A stretch of 64,000 bases of DNA from Neptunomonas qingdaonensis (GTDB taxonomy: Bacteria > Pseudomonadota > Gammaproteobacteria > Pseudomonadales > Balneatricaceae): positions 62,001 to 126,000 of the forward strand of contig NZ_FOOU01000012.1 in assembly GCF_900113275.1 (NCBI RefSeq), written 5' to 3'. Positions 1 to 9,034 of this stretch are shown in pieces (position 1 is the stretch's first letter; every line of letters starts with the position of its first letter). The position numbers and the translations under genes were made by a program. Under the pieces are notes generated by a model. That model saw nothing but the letters and a program-made list of their open reading frames with translations, was not told the origin of the DNA and searched no databases.

Positions 1-1
1 C

Positions 2-136
2 GGAAAAGGTATGGGGCCCAGTGGAATGGGTCAGGGCGGAATGGGCCAGGAAGGAATGGGCCAGGAAGGAATGGGCCAGGAAGGAATGGGCCAGGGTGGA
101 ATGGGTGCCGGCTCTGGTGCTGGTAAGGGAAGTTAA
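2..136 (+). CDS. C-terminal fragment of a Gly/Met-rich repeat protein
   Basis: An open frame enters from the left edge and ends at a TAA at 134-136. The visible 44 residues are almost only Gly, Met, Gln, Glu and Ser, in a five-residue repeat of the type GMGQE/GMGQG, ending GAGSGAGKGS. The start and any upstream domain lie outside the window. A strong terminator follows at 171-206, which supports this being the true 3' end of a gene. I do not recognise the family. Such low-complexity Gly/Met/Gln tails occur in secreted or surface proteins, but no function can be assigned from the tail alone. Confidence 0.6.
   Translation, partial: GKGMGPSGMGQGGMGQEGMGQEGMGQEGMGQGGMGAGSGAGKGS
23..112 (+). repeat. 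15-bp in-frame tandem repeat
   Basis: Six 15-bp units lie head to tail, with core GGAATGGGCCAGGAA. Units 2-4 are identical; the first and fifth differ in the last codon(s) and the sixth is degenerate. Each unit encodes Gly-Met-Gly-Gln-Glu/Gly, so copy-number changes keep the frame. The array may extend upstream of the window in weaker form. Confidence 0.9.
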
Positions 137-170
137 GTCGTAGCTTTTTTATTAAGGAGCTTCGCGTATA

Positions 171-206
171 AAAACAGGCCACTTCACTGCAGTGGCCTGT
201 TTTATC
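171..206 (+). terminator. Rho-independent terminator
   Basis: A perfect 13-bp stem (AAAACAGGCCACT at 171-183 with its complement at 191-203) encloses a 7-nt loop and runs into T residues. It ends the Gly/Met-rich gene. The A-rich left side means it could also work for the minus-strand hydrolase gene, although that gene ends about 130 bp away. Confidence 0.9.
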
Positions 207-339
207 ATGCTCTAATGATTTGCTTGGACAAAAAATGAGCAATCATACAATTCAGACTATTGTGGGCTTTAAGAGAGATGTCCCGTCGACACCGACACAC
301 TTATCCACAGAAAGTGTGAGTATCTTTATCCGAGATCTT

Positions 340-894
340 CTAGTTAAGACCGTTTATTAACTCTTGCGTGGTGTTTACGCTGGCGTATAAAGAAGCAAGC
401 GCTGCCATGAAGGCGGCATGAACCTGCGCTGCAGGTACGGTTGTTCCGTTAAATTCCAGATCACGCGTGGCGCAGGCATCGTGTGCTACCGATACTTCAA
501 AACCCAAATCTACAGCGGCGCGTACGCCGGCATCAATGCACATATGGCTCATCGCACCGACGACGATTAGATTCTGTACTTTTAGTTTGTTAAGGATCTC
601 TTCAAGATCGGTATTAAGGAAGCTGTTGGGTTTGTGTTTGAGAACAACCGGCTCACCTTTTATGGGCGTTACTGAGTGATGAATTTTCGCGCCTTCTGAC
701 CCCTTTGAAAAGAAGGGGGCATCATCGGTTAAAAACTCATGGCGAACATGTACCACAGGCAAGCCTTGCTGACGAAAAGTTGCCAATAACTTTGCAGCTT
801 GCTCTGCTGCTTTTTCAGTGCCACTGAGCGGCAATTTTCCTTTTGAAAAATAATCATTTTGAATGTCGATTAATAATAATGCTGTGTGAGTCAT
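340..894 (-). CDS. Isochorismatase-fold cysteine hydrolase
   Basis: This 184-residue protein has the length and fold signature of the isochorismatase/nicotinamidase-like cysteine hydrolases. The visible triad candidates are D10 (LLLIDIQNDYF), K86 (LKHKPNSF) and C119 (GAMSHMCIDAGVRAA). The cis-peptide-type turn before the Cys is also as expected. The substrate cannot be read from the sequence; family members hydrolyse nicotinamide, isochorismate, N-carbamoyl amides or related compounds. It is divergent from the GlxA-type regulator starting at 1008, an arrangement in which the regulator often controls the hydrolase. I see no signal peptide, so it should be cytoplasmic. Confidence 0.85.
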   Translation of the reverse strand: MTHTALLLIDIQNDYFSKGKLPLSGTEKAAEQAAKLLATFRQQGLPVVHVRHEFLTDDAPFFSKGSEGAKIHHSVTPIKGEPVVLKHKPNSFLNTDLEEILNKLKVQNLIVVGAMSHMCIDAGVRAAVDLGFEVSVAHDACATRDLEFNGTTVPAAQVHAAFMAALASLYASVNTTQELINGLN

Positions 895-1007
895 AAGTGC
901 TCTCCTGCTTATCGGGTAGATCAGTATTCAAGTGTGTTGACTATTATCGGCAAAAGCAGATCGTTATACTGGAGTCATAACTGGCATAAAAAAGGTTGAA
1001 ATTGACA

Positions 1008-1961
1008 ATGAATCAGATCCGCATCGGTATTATTCAATACCCGGGAGCGTTGCAATCTGCGGTTCAGGGACTTAAAGAGATGTTTTTTGTCGCCAATAGC
1101 ATCTGTGCTCAGCAGCAACTGGATATTGCTTTTGAGATTCATATCTATGATATCGGGCAGGTCTCAGAGCTCTCGGAAAAATGCCTTTTAGAGGGCGGAG
1201 TAGGGGACAGTCCATTACAGGTTGTTATTCTTTCCCCTTGTCTGGAGGGGGAGTATCACTTCAACCCGGATAGCATGCTCAAGCAATGGTTGCTAGAACA
1301 GCATGCACAAGGGGCGATTCTCTGTTCAGTCTGTGCGGGCGCGTTTATTCTGGCGGCGTGCGGATTACTCGATCAGCGACCGGCGACGACACACTGGGGG
1401 TTGAGTGAGCGTTTTAGCAAGACCTATCCCGCTGTCTGCCTGGATAGTAATAAAATACTGATCAACGACGTTGATCTCATCACCGCGGGTGGTCTCATGG
1501 CGTGGTTGGATTTAGGTTTGGAGCTGGTGGCTCAGTTCACCCAGCCGCGCATCATGCGATTGTTGGGTAAATATCTGATTGTCGATACCGGTTCACGAGA
1601 GCAACGCTATTATCGCAGCTTTATTCCGGCGCTGGATCATGGTGATAAAGCCGTGCTTAATGTGCAGCATCACTTGCAGGTCAACTTTGCAAACAGCATC
1701 TCGATGAGTGATATGGCTGCCTTAAGTTGTTTAGGTGATCGTACTTTTTTACGGCGTTTTGTTAAAGCCACAGGGCTAAAACCTAGCCAATACTTACAGC
1801 AACTGCGTATTCAGAAAGCCTGTGATTGGATTGAGAGTAGCCATGACAGCGTCGAGCTTATCGCGACAAAAGTGGGTTACGAAGATGTCACTGCATTTCG
1901 TAAAATTTTCATCAAAACTATGGGCTTAACCCCGCGTGAATTCAGAAGTCGTTTTGGCTAA
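1008..1961 (+). CDS. GlxA-type AraC-family regulator with DJ-1/PfpI domain
   Basis: The N-terminal half is a DJ-1/PfpI-like domain with the elbow segment CSVCAGAFILAACGLL and the following THWGLSERF region typical of GlxA-type regulators. The C-terminal ~100 residues form an AraC double helix-turn-helix (LGDRTFLRRFVKATG and VGYEDVTAFRKIF). A TTG codon at 996 is in frame, but the ATG at 1008 has an AAGG-like ribosome site upstream and matches the usual N-terminus, so I chose it (317 aa). It is likely a cytoplasmic activator responding to a small nitrogenous metabolite, and the divergent hydrolase at 340-894 is its most likely target (inference). Confidence 0.85.
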   Translation: MNQIRIGIIQYPGALQSAVQGLKEMFFVANSICAQQQLDIAFEIHIYDIGQVSELSEKCLLEGGVGDSPLQVVILSPCLEGEYHFNPDSMLKQWLLEQHAQGAILCSVCAGAFILAACGLLDQRPATTHWGLSERFSKTYPAVCLDSNKILINDVDLITAGGLMAWLDLGLELVAQFTQPRIMRLLGKYLIVDTGSREQRYYRSFIPALDHGDKAVLNVQHHLQVNFANSISMSDMAALSCLGDRTFLRRFVKATGLKPSQYLQQLRIQKACDWIESSHDSVELIATKVGYEDVTAFRKIFIKTMGLTPREFRSRFG

Positions 1962-1971
1962 AGGGCATAGA

Positions 1972-1999
1972 ATATAAACCGGCCAGCGCCGGTTTATAT
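1972..1999. terminator. Bidirectional terminator hairpin
   Basis: A perfect 12-bp stem (ATATAAACCGGC and its complement) with loop CAGC lies between the convergent AraC-family and AhpD-like genes. The A/T-rich outer stem gives short U tracts in both directions. Confidence 0.8.
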
Positions 2000-2014
2000 T
2001 TCAAATTACTATGT

Positions 2015-2557
2015 TTACAAAAATGCAGCGAAACGCTCATCAAGTGGCGTATCTGCCAAGTGATTCGTGTAGTTGCTCATGATTTTCTGAGCTAAGCCTA
2101 AAACAATTTCTAACAACTGCTTCGACGTATAACCAGCGTCGTAGAAGCTCTGTACTTCAGCTTCTGAGATTAGGCCGCGATTACGCACGATCGACAAGGT
2201 TGTGTCGTGCAATGCCTGTAGTTTAGGCGTAGGCATAGGACCACGGTTACGTAGCGCAGCGGTAAGCGCATCGTCGACCTTCATCATCTTGGCAATGGCC
2301 GCATGTGCTGGTACACAGTAGTGGCAATTGTTTTCAACGTTAATGGTCTGCCATACAACGGTCAGTTCTTCCGCATCGAAAGAGGTCGCCTGGAACAGCT
2401 TGTGGAGTAACTGGTAGGCCTCAAGTGCTTCAGGTGATTCGGCCAGTACCCCATGTAAGCTGGGAACAGAGCCAAATGCTTTAATTGAATTGTCTAGCAG
2501 GGCTTTGCTTTTCTCAGGAGCTGTTTCACGGGTATGTACGGTTAGGTTATTCATCAA
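2015..2557 (-). CDS. AhpD-like carboxymuconolactone decarboxylase-family protein
   Basis: This 180-residue protein carries the CxxC-xxx-H core of the AhpD/CMD fold (NNCHYCVPAHAAIA) with a nearby acidic residue (VEN), the constellation used by AhpD-type peroxidase reductases. It is helical, cytoplasmic and of ordinary length. It is transcribed away from the TetR gene at 2657, with a long palindrome between them, so it is probably the gene that regulator represses. Two Met codons open the frame (MMNN); either could be used. Whether it acts as a thiol peroxidase, a reductase partner or a decarboxylase cannot be told from sequence. Confidence 0.85.
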   Translation of the reverse strand: MMNNLTVHTRETAPEKSKALLDNSIKAFGSVPSLHGVLAESPEALEAYQLLHKLFQATSFDAEELTVVWQTINVENNCHYCVPAHAAIAKMMKVDDALTAALRNRGPMPTPKLQALHDTTLSIVRNRGLISEAEVQSFYDAGYTSKQLLEIVLGLAQKIMSNYTNHLADTPLDERFAAFL

Positions 2558-2604
2558 TGGTTCCTATTTTGATCGACTGTTCAATAATTCGATGTTAGTT
2601 GATC

Positions 2605-2643
2605 TTGAGCAGTAGTTCAAGTTAAAATTTAACTACTGCTCAA
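2605..2643. promoter_or_regulatory. Palindromic operator candidate for the TetR regulator
   Basis: Perfect 13-bp arms, TTGAGCAGTAGTT (2605-2617) and AACTACTGCTCAA (2631-2643), surround a 13-bp A/T-rich centre. The palindrome fills the intergenic space between the divergent AhpD-like and TetR genes, and its right arm ends 13 bp before the regulator's ATG. This is the expected place for a TetR autoregulatory operator covering both promoters. Confidence 0.75.
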
Positions 2644-2656
2644 ATTGGGAATACTC

Positions 2657-3247
2657 ATGGCAAATGTTGCTAAATATGATCGTGATGATGTAATCAGAAA
2701 AGCGATGCTGCTTTTCTGGGAAAAAGGCTTTCATGCCACGTCCACGCGTGACCTTCAACAGGCCGTGGATCTGCGCCCAGGCAGTATTTATAGTGCATTT
2801 GGTAGCAAAGAAGGCTTGTTTAAAGAAGCGTTAAAGCATTATGCAGCCAACACGTATGCGCTATTGCAGGAGAAAATTCAGCAGCAAGGCTCTCCTTTAG
2901 CCGGGCTGCAGGCATTTATTCACTGCGTAGTGATTACCAATCGTAGTTCTGCGCCCAGTGATATGTGTATGCTGGCTAAAACGGTTGCAGAGTTAACCGA
3001 CAGCAGCCCGGAGCTATTGCATCAAAGCCAGGCGTTAATGAAGCAAGGGGAGCTAAGTTTTGCCCGCGTGCTACAAGAAGCGCAAGCCTTGGGTGAGCTA
3101 CCTGCCAGCGCCGATCCAGAGGCGTTAGCAAAATATATTCAGGTACAAGTGATAGGTCTGCGCACTTACTTACGCACCAGCGATGATGTTGTGGCTGTTG
3201 AAAAATTGATCGAAGATACTTTCCATATGTTAAAAACCCCTCATTAG
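2657..3247 (+). CDS. TetR-family transcriptional regulator
   Basis: A 196-residue regulator. The N-terminal helix-turn-helix (DDVIRKAMLLFWEKGFHATSTRDL..., then LRPGSIYSAFGSKEGLFKEAL) is a clear TetR DNA-binding domain. The C-terminal ligand-binding part resembles the regulators of the YcdC/AcrR type that carry the GSLY/IYxAFGSKEGLF turn. A TTG at 2645 is in frame upstream, but it lies inside or against the operator palindrome; the ATG at 2657 (MANVAKYDRDD) fits better. Likely target: the divergent AhpD-like gene and itself. The inducer is unknown. Confidence 0.88.
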   Translation: MANVAKYDRDDVIRKAMLLFWEKGFHATSTRDLQQAVDLRPGSIYSAFGSKEGLFKEALKHYAANTYALLQEKIQQQGSPLAGLQAFIHCVVITNRSSAPSDMCMLAKTVAELTDSSPELLHQSQALMKQGELSFARVLQEAQALGELPASADPEALAKYIQVQVIGLRTYLRTSDDVVAVEKLIEDTFHMLKTPH

Positions 3248-3266
3248 CTGTCCCTGCTAATGTTTT
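3242..3266 (+). terminator. Terminator overlapping the TetR stop codon
   Basis: CATTAGC (3242-3248) pairs with GCTAATG (3256-3262), followed by TTTT. The left arm contains the TAG stop of the TetR gene. The stem is short (7 bp), so strength is uncertain. Confidence 0.6.
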
Positions 3267-3369
3267 GTGTCATTACACCACTCTAAACGAATAGGCGTTT
3301 ATAAATATCAGAGATGTTACCTGCCGATTACTGACGTTTATTACCGTCATTAATAGGTATGCGTGTGCT

Positions 3370-5088
3370 TTATCGGTCATTTTTAACCGCATACATCTTC
3401 ATGTCAGCTGCCTTGAGTAGTGATTTAAGATCACGTCCCTCTTCAGGGTAAATGGCCACGCCAATTGATGCATGCAGGCGTAAAGTGTCATTAGGCAGCA
3501 GGCAAGCTAACGGTTGGATGAGCGCATCTTCAAAGCGCTGTTTAATGATCTCCGCCGATAACGGGCGAATGTTATCAGTCAGCACTACGACAAACTCATC
3601 TCCGCCTATACGCGCCAGCAAGTCGTGTGGCCTCATCAGTGCTTCAAAACGTTGTGCCACTTCGATTAGAGCATCGTCTCCTTTATGGTGACCGTATTGA
3701 TCGTTTAACGGTTTAAAGTTGTCCAGATCAATGAACAGCAGTGCGAAGTAGGGTATCGGAGCCTGGTCGTCAACTTTAAGTAATTTAGAGACAAATATCT
3801 CAAGTGCTGCCCGGTTCGCTGTGCCAGTGAGTGAGTCGGTGAGAAGATCGCGCCGCATCTCCACTAAAGAGCGCGCCAGTACACCAATTTCGTCGCTTCG
3901 TTGCAGGGTCAGGCTGGAAAGCTCGGGGGTGCCATTATCCATTACCGCATGCGCCAGCGATGATATGTCACGTGTGAAACGCATTAAAATTATCAAGCCT
4001 AATAAAACAGCAATCACAACGGCAATCAATCCAAGTATCAGTACCATATAGACTTGCTGGGTGACTCCCTTGAGTATGTCGCGGTTGGGTACAGCGGTGA
4101 CTGCAATCCAGTCCAGACCTGCATTATCGGTGATATGCTTGTAAGCCACGTTAATTTTTTCGCCAGACGGGTCAATAAACGTCACTGTCCCGGTTGCAGT
4201 AGTCTGTTGATGTTTGGCGATCTCCGGAAGAATGACTTTGTAGGTCGCTTTGATCAGTTCGTCACCTGCATCATCTACGGTCATCCTTTGCATTTTTCCA
4301 TCCGCTGTTTTTTGAATATTCGGCACATTGGAGGCAGCCAGTAATTCTCCATTACTTTCTACTAAAAATGCCAAGCCGTTCTCACTGACTTCCAGGTCAG
4401 AGATAAAATGATTGAGTTTTAAGAGGGAGACGTCCGTCGCAACGACACCGGTGAAACTACCTGCGTGTGACAACACTTGTCGGGCACGCGTCACGACTAA
4501 GTCTTGAGTTGAGAAGTCTACATAAACGGATGTCCACATATGACGATTCGAATTTTGTTCTCTGGAGCTGAACCAGGGGCGGGTGCGTGGATCAAAAATG
4601 CTGCTCTCAGTCGACACCTGTGCAGCCGTTCCATTAATACTACTTAAATGGAAATAGCGACGTGGTTCAAGAGCGTCGGTCTTAATGCGGATCTCTGCTG
4701 TCTTATCATTCAGCCGTTTTAGCCCATAAGCCTGACCAGCAATATTTCCGTAATAAACATAGTCATTAGGATCTGTGTGTAAGGTAGTGGCTGTCCAGAA
4801 GCGGGTACGCATCGCGTTCAAGTCAGAACTGATGTCATCGGACGCGGTTAAGCCTACAGGAAAAGCGGCCTCTAACACCGCGCTGGAACCATACATATGG
4901 TGGTCTACCGCTTGGCCAATACGTTCAACCATCTCTAAAGAAAGGCGTTCAGAAAGACGCGACACGGTATTGCTACCCGCCCAATAGGAGAGCAGGCCAA
5001 TAGTGATGGTAAGCAGGATAATGAGAAAAACATAAGGAAAAATAAGTGTTGCTTTCAGCGACCGGAAACTGGTTTTAGTGGCAGACAT
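3370..5088 (-). CDS. Membrane diguanylate cyclase, dCache sensor plus GGDEF
   Basis: A 572-residue inner-membrane protein. One membrane segment near residues 14-36 (FPYVFLIILLTITIGLLSYWAG) is followed by a ~290-residue periplasmic dCache-type sensor region, a second membrane segment around 345-370, a HAMP-like linker and a C-terminal GGDEF domain. The active-site motif is intact at 495-499 (RIGGDEF), and a product-inhibition I-site RxxD (RPHD, 486-489) sits five residues before it. It should therefore make cyclic di-GMP from GTP under feedback control. No EAL domain is present. The dCache ligand is unknown; amino acids and small organic acids are common in this class. Confidence 0.9.
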   Translation of the reverse strand: MSATKTSFRSLKATLIFPYVFLIILLTITIGLLSYWAGSNTVSRLSERLSLEMVERIGQAVDHHMYGSSAVLEAAFPVGLTASDDISSDLNAMRTRFWTATTLHTDPNDYVYYGNIAGQAYGLKRLNDKTAEIRIKTDALEPRRYFHLSSINGTAAQVSTESSIFDPRTRPWFSSREQNSNRHMWTSVYVDFSTQDLVVTRARQVLSHAGSFTGVVATDVSLLKLNHFISDLEVSENGLAFLVESNGELLAASNVPNIQKTADGKMQRMTVDDAGDELIKATYKVILPEIAKHQQTTATGTVTFIDPSGEKINVAYKHITDNAGLDWIAVTAVPNRDILKGVTQQVYMVLILGLIAVVIAVLLGLIILMRFTRDISSLAHAVMDNGTPELSSLTLQRSDEIGVLARSLVEMRRDLLTDSLTGTANRAALEIFVSKLLKVDDQAPIPYFALLFIDLDNFKPLNDQYGHHKGDDALIEVAQRFEALMRPHDLLARIGGDEFVVVLTDNIRPLSAEIIKQRFEDALIQPLACLLPNDTLRLHASIGVAIYPEEGRDLKSLLKAADMKMYAVKNDR

Positions 5089-5469
5089 CTCATTTTTACC
5101 AAATTAGCGAGTTAAAGTGATCGTTACAAATAGATCTAATCTTATTACTTACGTGTATAAAACGAACATTCTGCCATGAAAAGCGTAATCAAGTCATTTG
5201 GGTAATAGTTTAACTTAGCTGTTTGTGGTGTTGAGCGCCGAGTGTAGTAATGACAGGCGGCTGAGCAATCCGCTTATTTGGCCACCTTCCTGTTGAATGG
5301 AAGATGAACAAGTGTCGCTAACCATTGAGCACTGCAGCCTGTGGCGCTACTGAGCAGTACATCCTGAAAACGTAAAATTATACGACAGCGGTATTTTTTT
5401 AGATCATGTCGCGGCTATCAGCTACACGCTGTAGAGCACTATTTAAAAGAAAATAGTGGCTCTTAACAG
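5089..5469. other. Intergenic region with no recognisable gene
   Basis: This ~380-bp stretch separates the diguanylate cyclase start from the valS terminator. The part next to 5089 must contain the cyclase promoter (minus strand), but I cannot place -10/-35 boxes with confidence. I see no convincing open frame, tRNA or repeat here. Confidence 0.5.
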
Positions 5470-5495
5470 AAAATCCCGACTGATGCCGGGATTTT
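5470..5495 (-). terminator. Terminator of valS
   Basis: A 9-bp stem (AAAATCCCG at 5470-5478 with CGGGATTTT at 5487-5495) with an 8-nt loop lies 30 bp beyond the valS stop. The A/T-rich outer stem gives a U tract on the minus transcript. Confidence 0.8.
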
Positions 5496-5524
5496 TATAA
5501 CTACCTGAAAAAGCGAAGTGCTGC

Positions 5525-8431
5525 TTACAATGCTTCGATCTTCCCATACTGCTCGGTCAGCTTTTTCTGTGCTGATTTCGCAGTATCGAGTTTTTCTTTC
5601 TCTTTAACAATAACGGCATCAGGTGCGTTGGAGACGAATTTTTCATTTCCTAGTTTGCCTGCTACACGGTCGATCTCTTTCTGTAGTTTATCCATCTCTT
5701 TCTTCAGACGGCTCAGCTCGGCGTCTTTGTCGATCAGGCCTGCCATAGGTACGAGTACCTGCATTTCGCCTACCAGCTGTGTAGCAGACATCGGTGCTTC
5801 GTCGCCGGGGTTTAGCCAGGTGATGGAGGCGAGAGAGGCGAGTTTCGACAAGAAATTTCTGTTGGCATCCAAGCGCGCTTTATCTGCTGCGCTGCCATTC
5901 TGTAGTAACAGATCCAGCCCTTTAGCAGGGGAGATGCCCATTTCACCACGGATGTTACGGACACCGGCGATAACGCCTTTGAGCCATTCAATATCGGCTT
6001 CGGCGGCGTGATCAATCTTGGCGGTATCAGCGATAGGGTAGCTCTGCAGCATGATGGTGTCGCCTTTAGCTCCTGCCTCAGCTCCTACCTCAACTCCTAC
6101 CTCAACTCCTGCCTCACCCTTAATCGACTGCCAGATCTCTTCGGTGATGTACGGCATGATCGGGTGGGTCAGGCGCATCAGTACTTCGAGGGCGCGTACC
6201 AGTGTGCGGCGTGTACCACGCTTGGCTGCTGCTGAAGCATTTTCGTCCCACAATACGGGTTTGGATAGTTCCAGATACCAGCCGCAGTATTCGTTCCAGA
6301 TAAAGTCGTACAGCGTCTGAGAGGCGAGATCGAAACGGTATTCATCAAAGTGTTTGGTGACGTCGGCTTCTAATTTTTGCAGGCGGCTGCTAATCCAGCG
6401 ATCCGCTAAAGAAAGTTCGACTGCGCCGGCCTTGCCATCAATTAGGATCTGGCCACAATCTTCACCCTCGGTGTTCATCTGTACGTAGCGAGCCGCGTTC
6501 CAGATTTTATTGCAGAAGTTACGGTAACCTTCCAGTCGCTTCACATCCCAGTTGATGTCGCGGCCAGTCGATGCCAGTGCTGCCAGTGTAAAACGCAGCG
6601 CATCGGTGCCGTGTGCGGCAATACCTTCAGGGAATTGTTTCCCGGTGCGTTTGGCAATTTTTTCAGCCAGTTGCGGCTGCATCATGTTACCGGTACGTTT
6701 TTCCAGCAGGGTATTCAGGTCGATACCATCGATCATATCCAGAGGATCAAGGACGTTACCCTTGGACTTCGACATTTTGTCGCCGTTTTCGTCGCGGATC
6801 AAACCAGTGACATAAACGGTTTTGAACGGGATCTGTGGTTTACCGTTTTCATCTTTGACCAGGTGCATGGTCATCATCATCATGCGGGCAACCCAGAAGA
6901 AGATGATGTCGAAACCGGTCACCAATACGTCAGTCGGGTGGAATGTTTGCAGGCGTTCGGTGTTTTCCGGCCAGCCAAGTGTGCCGAATGTCCACAGGCC
7001 TGAGCTGAACCAGGTGTCCAGTACGTCGTCGTCCTGACGCAGTTCTGTTTCCAGGTCTAAACCATATTTTGCACGAGCTGCGTCCGCATCTTTCGCGACG
7101 TAGACATTGCCCTGGTTATCGTAGAACGCTGGAATGCGGTGGCCCCACCAGAGTTGACGTGAGATGCACCAATCCTGAATGTCGTTCATCCAGGCGAAGT
7201 ACATGTTTTCGTATTGTTTAGGGACAAACTTGATGTCGCCATTTTTAACCGCATCAATGGCTGGTTTTGCCAGTGTTTTCGCATCGGCAAACCACTGGTC
7301 GGTCAGCATCGGCTCAATGACAACGCCACCACGATCTCCGTAGGGAATCGTCATGCTGTTCTCTTCAATTTTCACCAGCAGTTCAAGTGCTTCAAAGTCG
7401 GCGACAATCGCTTTACGTGCAGCGAATCGCTCCATGCCACGGTATTTCTCTGGCAGGGTTTTATCAAGATCGTGATTTTCGCTGCCGTCAGAGTTAAAGG
7501 TTTGTGCTTCGTCGCGGATGTCACCATTAAGCGTGAAGATATTGATCATCGGTAGTTTGCAGCGCTTGCCAACTTCATTATCGTTGAAGTCGTGTGCCGG
7601 CGTGATTTTTACACAGCCTGTGCCTTTTTCCATATCGGCGTATTCGTCGCTGATAATCGGGATGCGGCGGCCAACCAGTGGCAGTTCGATGAACTGACCC
7701 ACAAGACTCTGGAAGCGGCTGTCTTCCGGGTTAACCGCAACGGCGGTATCGCCCAGCATGGTTTCCGGTCGTGTGGTTCCGACGACCAGGTAGTCTTTAC
7801 CATCAGCGGTTTTAGCGCCATCGGCCAGAGGATAGCGCAGATACCACATTTTACCCTGAACTTCGCGGTTCTCTACTTCCAGATCCGAGATAGCGGTGTG
7901 TAGTTTAGGATCCCAGTTGACCAGACGTTTGCCGCGATAGATCAGCTTATCATCGTACATGCTGATAAACGCTTCCTGTACGGCGTTGTAAAAACCAGAA
8001 TCCATGGTGAAGCGCTCGCTCGGCCAATCGACCGAATCGCCTAAGCGACGCATTTGGCGCGTAATCGTATCGCCGGACTCTTCTTTCCATTCCCAGATCT
8101 TTTCGATGAAGGCGTCACGGCCTAAATCGTGACGGGTTTTCTGTTCTTCTGCGGCGAGTTTACGCTCAACCACCATTTGCGTGGCAATACCGGCGTGGTC
8201 GGTACCCACTTGCCATAGGGTATTTTTGCCTTGCATACGCTTGTAGCGTGTGAGTGCATCCATGATGGTATGCTGGAATGCGTGGCCCATGTGCAGGCTG
8301 CCGGTGACGTTCGGCGGTGGAATCATGATGCAATATGATTCGCCTTCGCCGGAAGGTGCGAAGTAACCGTTGTCTTCCCAGGTTTTGTACCAGGACTTTT
8401 CAATCTCGTTTGGCTGGTAAGTTTTTTCCAT
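5525..8431 (-). CDS. valS: Valyl-tRNA synthetase
   Basis: Class I aminoacyl-tRNA synthetase of 968 residues that charges tRNA-Val. The HIGH-type motif is HMGH at 47-50 ([13 protein letters not shown]) and the KMSKS motif is at 552-556. Between them lie the CP1 editing domain and the WWGHRIPAF segment. The C-terminal ~65 residues are a Lys/Glu-rich coiled coil that holds tRNA, as usual for ValRS. It lies downstream of pepA-holC on the same strand, a widely conserved order, with a 165-bp gap after holC that could hold its own promoter. An unusual low-complexity run ([14 protein letters not shown], about residues 772-788) is encoded by a 12-bp tandem repeat. Confidence 0.98.
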   Translation of the reverse strand: MEKTYQPNEIEKSWYKTWEDNGYFAPSGEGESYCIMIPPPNVTGSLHMGHAFQHTIMDALTRYKRMQGKNTLWQVGTDHAGIATQMVVERKLAAEEQKTRHDLGRDAFIEKIWEWKEESGDTITRQMRRLGDSVDWPSERFTMDSGFYNAVQEAFISMYDDKLIYRGKRLVNWDPKLHTAISDLEVENREVQGKMWYLRYPLADGAKTADGKDYLVVGTTRPETMLGDTAVAVNPEDSRFQSLVGQFIELPLVGRRIPIISDEYADMEKGTGCVKITPAHDFNDNEVGKRCKLPMINIFTLNGDIRDEAQTFNSDGSENHDLDKTLPEKYRGMERFAARKAIVADFEALELLVKIEENSMTIPYGDRGGVVIEPMLTDQWFADAKTLAKPAIDAVKNGDIKFVPKQYENMYFAWMNDIQDWCISRQLWWGHRIPAFYDNQGNVYVAKDADAARAKYGLDLETELRQDDDVLDTWFSSGLWTFGTLGWPENTERLQTFHPTDVLVTGFDIIFFWVARMMMMTMHLVKDENGKPQIPFKTVYVTGLIRDENGDKMSKSKGNVLDPLDMIDGIDLNTLLEKRTGNMMQPQLAEKIAKRTGKQFPEGIAAHGTDALRFTLAALASTGRDINWDVKRLEGYRNFCNKIWNAARYVQMNTEGEDCGQILIDGKAGAVELSLADRWISSRLQKLEADVTKHFDEYRFDLASQTLYDFIWNEYCGWYLELSKPVLWDENASAAAKRGTRRTLVRALEVLMRLTHPIMPYITEEIWQSIKGEAGVEVGVEVGAEAGAKGDTIMLQSYPIADTAKIDHAAEADIEWLKGVIAGVRNIRGEMGISPAKGLDLLLQNGSAADKARLDANRNFLSKLASLASITWLNPGDEAPMSATQLVGEMQVLVPMAGLIDKDAELSRLKKEMDKLQKEIDRVAGKLGNEKFVSNAPDAVIVKEKEKLDTAKSAQKKLTEQYGKIEAL
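6069..6116. repeat. 12-bp tandem repeat inside valS
   Basis: Four 12-bp units (consensus on the plus strand RCTCCTRCCTCA) lie in frame inside valS and encode a Val/Glu/Gly/Ala run in the anticodon-binding half of the enzyme. Units differ at one or two positions. Unit length is a multiple of three, so gain or loss of copies would not break the gene. Confidence 0.85.
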
Positions 8432-8596
8432 CGTGGTCTGCGTCTCTTGGCACTGTCTGTTACGTGCATCTGTTAAAGTGCGTCTGTTGAGGTGCGGCTG
8501 CTACTAAAAAACTGCTGCAAATAGCTACTATTTAGCTACTAGGGCCGCCAGTAAAACCGCCAATTATACCTGTTGAATGTGTTTCTATGAAGGCGT

Positions 8597-9034
8597 TTAG
8601 GCGCTTCGTTTGCGCATATCGTGCATGCGTGGCGGGATTCCTGCCGATTGATATTCTTTGAAGCGCTGACGGGTGAGAGTGAGAACCTCGTCAGATTGAA
8701 TCACAATCTCGGCAACACGGCTGAATTCTGCTGTGTTAGCAGGATAACCCGCTGACAGATTAACCAGCATATCGGGCGTTTTTGGAAGGTGTTCCGGCTG
8801 CCAGCCTATAAGAATGGGGGCATGAATGTTTTCTGCCGGCAGGCTGTTGGCCAGAAAGCTATCGGGTGTCGACTGCCAGAGACGTTCGCTGATGCGTTCG
8901 GCGAGCTGCTCAGAATCGGTGTGAATATACAGCCAGTGACCCGCGCTGATGGCGCGGGTCGCCAGTTTACCGAGAAACTGGTAGCGGCTGTCTTCATCTG
9001 CTGTGGGCAGAATGTAAAAATCGACCTGAGACAT
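8597..9034 (-). CDS. holC: DNA polymerase III chi subunit
   Basis: 145 residues, matching the usual size of HolC. The opening SQVDFYILPTADEDSRYQFLGKLATRAISAGHWLYIHT and the later WQPEHLPKTPDMLVNLS are typical of the chi subunit, which links the clamp loader to single-strand binding protein. Its ATG overlaps the pepA stop by one base (TAATG), so translation is probably coupled with pepA. valS follows after 165 bp. Confidence 0.95.
   Translation of the reverse strand: MSQVDFYILPTADEDSRYQFLGKLATRAISAGHWLYIHTDSEQLAERISERLWQSTPDSFLANSLPAENIHAPILIGWQPEHLPKTPDMLVNLSAGYPANTAEFSRVAEIVIQSDEVLTLTRQRFKEYQSAGIPPRMHDMRKRSA

Noticed and set aside
301-309. Perfect DnaA box TTATCCACA
   Set aside because: A single 9-bp match is expected about once in every one to two windows of this size. 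There is no cluster of boxes, no A/T-rich unwinding element and no dnaA/gidA neighbourhood, so no origin is claimed.
5812-6320. Plus-strand and other-frame ORFs over valS
   Set aside because: They lie opposite a clear essential gene and have skewed composition with no domain features; they are shadow frames.
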